46,750 nt of DNA from JAJYSO01 sp964451785. GTDB lineage: Bacteria; Bacteroidota; Bacteroidia; Flavobacteriales; Flavobacteriaceae. Below, piece after piece: positions 41,816-46,750 of the stretch. Positions within the stretch are counted from its first letter, which is position 1, and every line of letters starts with the position of its first letter. Below the pieces are notes generated by a model that was not told the origin of the DNA, did not search any database, and worked only from the letters and a program-made list of their open reading frames with translations. Both the position numbers and the translations under genes were made by a program. The stretch is taken from the NCBI GenBank assembly GCA_964451785.1, contig CAYVJG010000020.1, forward strand, positions 1-46,750, read 5' to 3'.

Positions 41816-43153
41816 CTAAGGCCTATTTTTGTCATTAAAGTCTTTATGAACCAAAATCCAACTGTTGTGCCCAAAGTAGTTCCAATCTACTTGCGCCATA
41901 TCGGTATTAGGGCTGATGAGCAGCTGTGAGCGATGGCCATTAATGCTGACCCATGGCGTGACATAAATCGCGATGTCTTGTCCTTTTTGGGCGTATTCTC
42001 TTTTTAAGCGCTGACAAAATTGCCAAATCATGTCGGGTTTTGTGGCGACGGCGCGTATTTGTTTTGGGGTGAGGTATTTGCTTTGCTTAACTAGACTAGT
42101 ATCTCCGGTAGTTTTATTGACAATTTTAAAGGTGTTGTGCCCTGATCGACTGCGCAACATCATGCGCCAGCTCAAGCGATGTCCCTCTTCTGTCCACAAC
42201 ACATCGCCTTTGATAAACCAGTGTCTAATCGGTAAAAAAAGTTGAACGATAAACCACAGACTTAAAAAAACAACTATAAGCGATTTCTGATTAGAAGGCG
42301 TTTTAGGCAAGTAAGCTTCAGCTTGAGGTTTGACTTTAAAGAAGATTCGTTTAATACTTTGTGGCGGAAAATAGAAGATAAATAAACCTAAAGCGAGGTA
42401 GGGGAAGATGCCTATTTGAAAGACAATACTGTTGAATAAATGAAAGAAAATAGCTGCTATAAAAGTGACTTTTCGCGTTGGTTTCCACAGGAGTAATGGC
42501 GAGATAAGCAAGTCAAATAGAATGCCAAAATAAGTAAGGGTGTGTATGGCCCACGTATGTTGCAACCAAGAACCAATAATGGGTAAGTCGGCTTTTGATT
42601 GGAGTAAAATTTCGGCCATTCTGCCATCTAGCCAATCTGGATATAATTTAGCTAAGGCCGCAAAGGTGTAAACGATAGTCATTTGGACAATAAACCACAA
42701 ACGCACCCAATGCGGCATTGTGAGTTGACGTAAGTTAGGGTTTTGCTTTGCATCTATTGAAAAATAGCGATTTGCAGGAGCGATACACATGAAAATACTG
42801 AGCAGAAGTAGTAAATAGTAGTGATTGTTATAACTTTCTTTAATCATCAAGTAGCTATAAGCCCACAATACAGTAAATAAGCTCATACTCAATTTATAGC
42901 GGTAGCCAACGGCAATGGCAATTCCTAAAAGCCCCATGAAGCCATAAAAAACATACATCAACACACTCGGCAAAGGCTGGATAAAGTCAAATCCTATAAA
43001 CGAAAAGGTAAACTCCGGAGTGATGAGGTATTTTTGCACATATCCCGTTAAAATCGAGCCCCAGGCTTGTGCGGCAATAAGTAGTCCAAAAATGATACGA
43101 AAAACAATTAGCGCACTGTTATCAATGCGTTTAAAGAGCCAATTGTTAATCAT
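41816..43153 (-). CDS. HTTM-domain membrane protein (vitamin K-dependent carboxylase-like)
   Basis: A 445-residue membrane protein. It has the HTTM (horizontally transferred transmembrane) pattern: IDNSALIVFRIIFGLLIAAQAWGSI at the N-terminus (first helix), several more helices up to about residue 290 (including YRYKLSMSLFTVLWAYSYLMIKESYNNHYYLLLLLSIFM, noted at about 85-122 in shorter parts), and a soluble C-terminal region of about 150 residues. The domain is shared with gamma-glutamyl carboxylase, but bacterial members are mostly uncharacterised. It stops three bases upstream of ribF and is probably co-transcribed with it. Function unknown. Confidence 0.85.
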   Translation of the reverse strand: MINNWLFKRIDNSALIVFRIIFGLLIAAQAWGSILTGYVQKYLITPEFTFSFIGFDFIQPLPSVLMYVFYGFMGLLGIAIAVGYRYKLSMSLFTVLWAYSYLMIKESYNNHYYLLLLLSIFMCIAPANRYFSIDAKQNPNLRQLTMPHWVRLWFIVQMTIVYTFAALAKLYPDWLDGRMAEILLQSKADLPIIGSWLQHTWAIHTLTYFGILFDLLISPLLLWKPTRKVTFIAAIFFHLFNSIVFQIGIFPYLALGLFIFYFPPQSIKRIFFKVKPQAEAYLPKTPSNQKSLIVVFLSLWFIVQLFLPIRHWFIKGDVLWTEEGHRLSWRMMLRSRSGHNTFKIVNKTTGDTSLVKQSKYLTPKQIRAVATKPDMIWQFCQRLKREYAQKGQDIAIYVTPWVSINGHRSQLLISPNTDMAQVDWNYFGHNSWILVHKDFNDKNRP

Positions 43154-43155
43154 GA

Positions 43156-44094
43156 TTACATTGATTTGTAGGTTTTTATAAAGGATTTTGAAAAATCTTC
43201 ATCGGCTTTCATCGCTTCAATTAACGCTTTGGTGTTAGCAAAATTTTCTTCACTACGAATGCGTTTGAGTAACTCAATTTTTAATTTTTTGCCGTATAAA
43301 GACTGGTTGAGGTCAAAGAAATGGGTTTCAATAGTTTGTTCTTTACCGCCTACAGTAGGGTTGGTGCCAATGTTCATCATCCCATAATATTCGCGGTTGT
43401 CAATGTTGGCTTTGACCACATACACGCCACCACGCGGAATGAGTTTGTAGGTTTCTTTAATATGTAAATTAGCGGTGGGATACCCTAATTTTTGACCGAG
43501 TTGTCGACCTTTAACAACGGTTCCGGTTAGCATAAAAGGGGCGCCGAGATAGCGATTAGCTTTTTCTAAATCGCCTACATTTAAAGCTTTTCTAATTTTA
43601 GTTGAACTGACGCTTACATCTTCAATATCTTGTTCAGGAATTTCTTCAACTTCAAATTGATAATCCTCTCCAAAGCGACGTAAATCATTGATGTCGGCCG
43701 TTCTATTGCGCCCAAAATGATGATCATAACCAATGATAACGCGATTGGCTTTGAGTTGCTTAACCAAGATATCTTCAGCGTATTCCTGAGCTTTTAAGCG
43801 TGAAAATTCTTTGGTAAATGGATAGACGATAAGGTTGTCTATTCCTGTATTCTTTAAAATTTCAATACGTTCATCAATGGTATTGATGAGTTTTAAGCCC
43901 ACGTCTTGTTGCAATACCATTCGCGGATGTGGAAAAAAGGTTAATACAGTTGACTCTAGATGGTGCTGCTGAGCTGATTTTACCAGGCGTTCAATAATTT
44001 TGCGGTGGCCAATGTGAACCCCATCAAAGGTGCCAATAGTGATGGCTGTGGGTTGTTTGAGGTTCAGGTCTGTTTTATCTTGACTAAAATACAT
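43156..44094 (-). CDS. ribF: Bifunctional riboflavin kinase/FAD synthetase
   Basis: A 312-residue enzyme that phosphorylates riboflavin to FMN and adenylates FMN to FAD. N-terminal nucleotidyltransferase: GTFDGVHIGH (21-30) with the HIGH-type motif and the VSSTKIRKAL segment (about 157-166). C-terminal riboflavin kinase: GYPTANLHI, RGGVYVV and GMMNIGTNPTVGG (from about 199 to 247). Complete. A TAAATTTG box on the minus strand (44145-44152) lies 50 bases before the ATG. Confidence 0.96.
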   Translation of the reverse strand: MYFSQDKTDLNLKQPTAITIGTFDGVHIGHRKIIERLVKSAQQHHLESTVLTFFPHPRMVLQQDVGLKLINTIDERIEILKNTGIDNLIVYPFTKEFSRLKAQEYAEDILVKQLKANRVIIGYDHHFGRNRTADINDLRRFGEDYQFEVEEIPEQDIEDVSVSSTKIRKALNVGDLEKANRYLGAPFMLTGTVVKGRQLGQKLGYPTANLHIKETYKLIPRGGVYVVKANIDNREYYGMMNIGTNPTVGGKEQTIETHFFDLNQSLYGKKLKIELLKRIRSEENFANTKALIEAMKADEDFSKSFIKTYKSM

Positions 44095-44144
44095 TGAAAA
44101 ATCTAAAGTTGATCTGTTGTAAAAGTGCTCCTTTCCTTTGCTTA

Positions 44145-44152
44145 CAAATTTA
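44145..44152 (-). promoter_or_regulatory. -7 promoter element of ribF
   Basis: The minus strand reads TAAATTTG about 50 bases ahead of the ribF ATG; no clear -33 partner. Confidence 0.45.
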
Positions 44153-44223
44153 AAGTAAGTTATGAGTTTTCTGCTTAAAAATATAAATTTTTAAAGATAG
44201 CCATAAAGACAGGTTAACGCAAT

Positions 44224-44790
44224 TTACTTTCCATTAAAGCTATTCATCGTAATATTGAGCCCGGCTAAGCCAAAAGATTTGATTAAGGCAATTGATTTTT
44301 CGAGACGTTCAGGCATTAATTTTTCCTCTTCATCACTCCATTGACCGAGTACAAAATCGATTTGTTTCCCTTTTGAATAACTATTGCCAATGCCAAATCT
44401 AAAACGACTGTAAGCCGAGGTTTGCAATTTTTGTTCAATATCCTTAAGCCCGTTGTGCCCGCCAGCGCTACCACGACTTTTAAGACGAATGGAGCCATAG
44501 TCGAGATTGAGGTCATCTACAATAACCAATAAGTTTTCTACAGGAATATTTTCTTTATCTAACCAATAGCGAACGGCCTTCCCACTGAGGTTCATAAAAG
44601 TGGTAGGTTTGAGTAGAATAAATGTTCTTCCTTTGTGTTTATAAACCGCGCGATCAGCATATTTTACAGCTTCAAAAGAAAGATTTTCTTCTTTGGCGAG
44701 TTGGTCAATAATTTTAAATCCAATATTGTGACGTGTGTTGTCATATTTAGGACCAATATTACCTAAGCCGACAATGAGAAATTTTTTCAT
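44224..44790 (-). CDS. pth: Peptidyl-tRNA hydrolase
   Basis: A 188-residue Pth that recycles tRNA from stalled peptidyl-tRNA. The N-terminus KKFLIVGLGNIGPKYDNTRHNIG includes Asn11 and the catalytic His21; the KPTTFMNLSGKAV and VDDLNLDYGSIRLKSRGSAGGHNGLKDI segments (second from about 92) are the family marks. I start at 44790; the frame is open to 44967 but that extension crosses the rplY terminator and the rplY coding end and is low-complexity Lys/Leu. Located downstream of rplY (L25), a common pairing. Confidence 0.96.
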   Translation of the reverse strand: MKKFLIVGLGNIGPKYDNTRHNIGFKIIDQLAKEENLSFEAVKYADRAVYKHKGRTFILLKPTTFMNLSGKAVRYWLDKENIPVENLLVIVDDLNLDYGSIRLKSRGSAGGHNGLKDIEQKLQTSAYSRFRFGIGNSYSKGKQIDFVLGQWSDEEEKLMPERLEKSIALIKSFGLAGLNITMNSFNGK

Positions 44791-44831
44791 AATAGATACT
44801 TCTCTAAAGAAATTACAAGATACAAAACTAA

Positions 44832-44860
44832 AAAAGCATCCGCCAATAGGGGATGCTTTT
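44832..44860 (-). terminator. Terminator/attenuator between rplY and pth
   Basis: AAAAGCATCC (44832-44841) and GGATGCTTTT (44851-44860) form a perfect 10-bp stem followed by Ts on the minus strand. Some read-through into pth is likely, since no separate pth promoter is obvious. Confidence 0.88.
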
Positions 44861-44881
44861 AGTAGAAAAATTAAGGTTTTC

Positions 44882-45499
44882 TTAGTTTTCAGCAGGAGCT
44901 TCAGCAGCTTCTTCACCTTCACCTTCACCTTCTTCATCAGCAGCGACAACAAGGTTACGAGGCGCAATAACTAAACATACAGCTTCGTCATCGTCGTGTA
45001 AGATTTCGTAATCATCATTAGTGATTTCAGAAATGTGAAGTTTGTCACCTATCCCGAGATTAGTAATGTCAACCTCAATAAAGTCAGGCATTTTGCTTAC
45101 TAAACCACGGATGTCCATACGACGCATGTTGAATTGTAATACACCACCAGTTTTAGTACCTTTTGCTACACCGGTAGTGTGAACAGGAAGGGTCATAGTG
45201 ATAGGACTTTCATCATTGAATTGATAGAAATCCATGTGTAAAATAGCGTCAGTTACCGGGTGAAATTGAATGTCTTGAAGGACAGCATTAACTTCAGTAC
45301 CATCAATATTTAATTTGACAGTATGAACGTCAGGAGTGTACACCAAACCATTAAAATCTTTTTCTAATGCTGAAAAGTGAATGACTTTTTCGCTTCCTCC
45401 GTATAATACGCAAGGTACCATTTCAGCATTACGTAAGGCGCGAGTTGATTTTTTGCCTACGCTTTCTCTTTTAGATCCTTTGATCGCAATTGACTTCAT
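44882..45499 (-). CDS. rplY: 50S ribosomal protein L25/general stress protein Ctc
   Basis: A 205-residue L25 of the long, two-domain (TL5/Ctc) kind. The N-terminal 5S rRNA-binding domain (about 1-90; KRESVGKKSTRALRNAEMVPCVLYGG) is followed by the C-terminal TL5 beta domain (about 95-185; MTLPVHTTGVAKGTKTGGVL). It ends in an acidic tail rich in Glu and Ala (from about 186). It lies 64 bases downstream of prs, in the classic prs-ctc-pth order. Confidence 0.96.
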   Translation of the reverse strand: MKSIAIKGSKRESVGKKSTRALRNAEMVPCVLYGGSEKVIHFSALEKDFNGLVYTPDVHTVKLNIDGTEVNAVLQDIQFHPVTDAILHMDFYQFNDESPITMTLPVHTTGVAKGTKTGGVLQFNMRRMDIRGLVSKMPDFIEVDITNLGIGDKLHISEITNDDYEILHDDDEAVCLVIAPRNLVVAADEEGEGEGEEAAEAPAEN

Positions 45500-45563
45500 T
45501 TCTTAATAATTAAAAGTTATAAAAAATAATTCTTCAGTTTATGACTCCTTGAAGAAGGGAGTG

Positions 45564-46505
45564 TTACATTAAAAAGTGTGAGCTGATAGATTCATGTTCG
45601 TGAACACGATGCATCACATCAGCAAATAATTGGGCGCAAGATACAACTTTAATTTTATCTGATTCTTGTTTTAATGGAATAGAATCGGTGATGATAAGTT
45701 GCTCTAACTTAGAGTTTTCAATACGCTCGTAGGCCTGCCCTGATAATACGGCATGTGTACAGATGGCACGTACACTTTTAGCGCCGCGTTCTATCATTAA
45801 ATCAGCAGCTTTGGTCAAGGTGCCGGCAGTGTCAACCATATCATCTGCAATGATAACATTCTTGCCTTCAACATTACCGATGAGTTCCATATGCGAAATC
45901 ACATTGGCTTTGGCACGTTGTTTATAGCAAATAACAACATCACTACTCAAGGCTTTTGAATAGGCATAAGCGCGTTTTGAACCACCCATGTCAGGAGAGG
46001 CGATGGTTAAGTTATCTAAATTTAATGCTTTTAAGTGTGGTAAAAAGATGGTTGATGCATATAAATGATCAACCGGAGTCTCAAAGAAACCTTGAATCTG
46101 ATCGGCGTGAAGATCCATGGTGATTACACGTGTAGCTCCTGCTGTTTCGATCATCTTAGCAATGAGTTTTGCAGCAATAGGTACGCGTGGTTTATCTTTA
46201 CGGTCTTGACGAGCCCATCCAAAATAAGGAATTACGGCATTGATATGAGTGGCTGATGCGCGTTTTGCGGCATCTAACATCAATAACATTTGCATGATAT
46301 TATCGGTATTAGGAAAGGTAGAACCGATAATAAAAACACGCGACCCCCGAACGGATTCTTCAAACGAAGGTTGAAATTCACCGTCGCTAAAGGTTGAAAT
46401 GATGACGTTTCCCATTTCTATTCCGTAGGCTTTAGCAATGTTTTTTGCTAATTCTTCGCTTTGTGTACAAGCAAAAATCTTTACATTAGACTGATCTGTA
46501 GGCAT
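45564..46505 (-). CDS. prs: Ribose-phosphate pyrophosphokinase
   Basis: A 313-residue PRPP synthetase making the precursor for nucleotides, histidine and NAD. The ATP/metal segment is MDLHADQIQGFF (130-141), the flexible-loop region YFGWARQDRKDKPRVPI (94-110), and the PRPP-binding loop is VIIADDMVDTAGTL (217-230). Complete. A TAAATTTG box at 46556-46563 on the minus strand gives a leader of about 45 nt. It begins the prs-rplY-pth group and is divergent from tRNA-Leu. Confidence 0.97.
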   Translation of the reverse strand: MPTDQSNVKIFACTQSEELAKNIAKAYGIEMGNVIISTFSDGEFQPSFEESVRGSRVFIIGSTFPNTDNIMQMLLMLDAAKRASATHINAVIPYFGWARQDRKDKPRVPIAAKLIAKMIETAGATRVITMDLHADQIQGFFETPVDHLYASTIFLPHLKALNLDNLTIASPDMGGSKRAYAYSKALSSDVVICYKQRAKANVISHMELIGNVEGKNVIIADDMVDTAGTLTKAADLMIERGAKSVRAICTHAVLSGQAYERIENSKLEQLIITDSIPLKQESDKIKVVSCAQLFADVMHRVHEHESISSHFLM

Positions 46506-46555
46506 TTTGAACTAGGCTTTAAAAGCTATTAAAATTACATTTCAATTTGAGTTTG

Positions 46556-46563
46556 CAAATTTA
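46556..46563 (-). promoter_or_regulatory. -7 promoter element of prs
   Basis: The minus strand reads TAAATTTG 51 bases upstream of the ATG at 46505. Confidence 0.5.
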
Positions 46564-46601
46564 GAAATTTATTTTCATCATGATTAAATTTTTTATCTTT
46601 A

Positions 46602-46635
46602 TTTTGTTGTGATTTAAAAATATTGTTTATTTTTG
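46602..46635 (+). promoter_or_regulatory. Promoter of tRNA-Leu
   Basis: TTTG (46602-46605), 22 nt, then TATTTTTG (46628-46635), 17 bases before the tRNA 5' end. Fits the Bacteroidota primary sigma factor consensus well. Confidence 0.65.
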
Positions 46636-46651
46636 CCTCGCAATAATTACT

Positions 46652-46733
46652 GCTCGAGTGGCGGAATTGGTAGACGCGCTGGATTCAAAATCCAGTTCTT
46701 TCGGGAGTGTGGGTTCGATTCCCACCTCGAGTA
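46652..46733 (+). tRNA. tRNA-Leu (anticodon CAA)
   Basis: An 82-nt class II tRNA. Acceptor GCTCGAG pairs with CTCGAGT (one G-U), D arm TGGCGGAATTGGTAGACGC, anticodon stem CTGGA/TCCAG around TTCAAAA with anticodon CAA (reads UUG), a long variable arm, and T arm GTGGGTTCGATTCCCAC. Discriminator A; CCA is not encoded. It lies divergent from prs near the right edge. Confidence 0.96.
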
Positions 46734-46750
46734 CAAGAAACGCAATTGGT

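Noticed and set aside
41732..41929. 65-codon plus-strand frame after susD as a small susE remnant
   Set aside because: It runs through the terminator and the antisense of the HTTM gene; no lipobox or similarity to SusE.
44791..44967. 59-residue N-terminal extension of Pth
   Set aside because: It crosses the rplY terminator and overlaps the end of rplY; Lys/Leu low complexity and absent from the family.

Overview
The window looks like a chromosomal segment of a marine-type or free-living Flavobacteriaceae/Bacteroidota bacterium. The support is AT-rich DNA, SusC/SusD and SusB (GH97) homologues, Bacteroidota-style SUF and MnmA/RibF/Pth proteins, almost no Shine-Dalgarno sequences, and many promoters with the TAnnTTTG -7 element typical of this phylum. 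There is no rRNA, CRISPR array, transposase, integrase or phage gene. Nearly all of it is ordinary, tightly packed chromosomal coding sequence, mostly on the minus strand.

Layout. 1-499: gene-free, with one copy each of two dispersed repeat families. 500-5184 (minus): a TlpA-like thioredoxin lipoprotein, a second copy of repeat A, a nitronate monooxygenase-like flavoprotein, mnmA (TTG start) and a MORN-repeat protein. 5235-6659 (plus): a three-domain fasciclin lipoprotein, convergent on the SUF operon across a bidirectional terminator. 6735-13214 (minus): SUF iron-sulfur operon in the order sufB, small lipoprotein, sufC, sufD, sufS, META-domain lipoprotein, sufE, sufT-like. 13576-13649: tRNA-Ala(GGC). 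13729-24346 (minus): zinc-free alcohol-dehydrogenase-like oxidoreductase, alpha/beta hydrolase, AddB-like nuclease, OmpA/TSP3 porin, kbl, AddA-like helicase-nuclease. 24507-25376: BadF-type sugar kinase. 25689-41565: a maltose/maltodextrin locus. 41816-46505 (minus): HTTM membrane protein, ribF, pth, rplY and prs. 46652-46733: tRNA-Leu(CAA).

Maltodextrin locus. A LacI-type regulator (minus) is divergent from susC-susD (plus). Downstream of lacI on the minus strand is a tight six-gene run: sugar MFS symporter, pgmB, maltose phosphorylase (GH65), GH97 alpha-glucosidase, neopullulanase-like GH13 and lipoprotein GH13. The inferred route is: SusCD uptake of maltodextrins, periplasmic trimming by GH13/GH97, inner-membrane transport of maltose, phosphorolysis to glucose plus beta-glucose-1-phosphate, then PgmB to glucose-6-phosphate. 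SusE/SusF-like binding proteins and a clearly surface-targeted amylase are not seen.

No convincing, wholly new multi-gene system was found. The most interesting unexplained signals are: a 31-32 nt inverted-repeat element shared by the leaders of the transporter operon and susC; a perfect 15-bp inverted repeat in front of the nitronate monooxygenase-like gene; two dispersed hairpin-forming repeat families (two copies each here); and two unrelated small lipoprotein genes built into the SUF operon.
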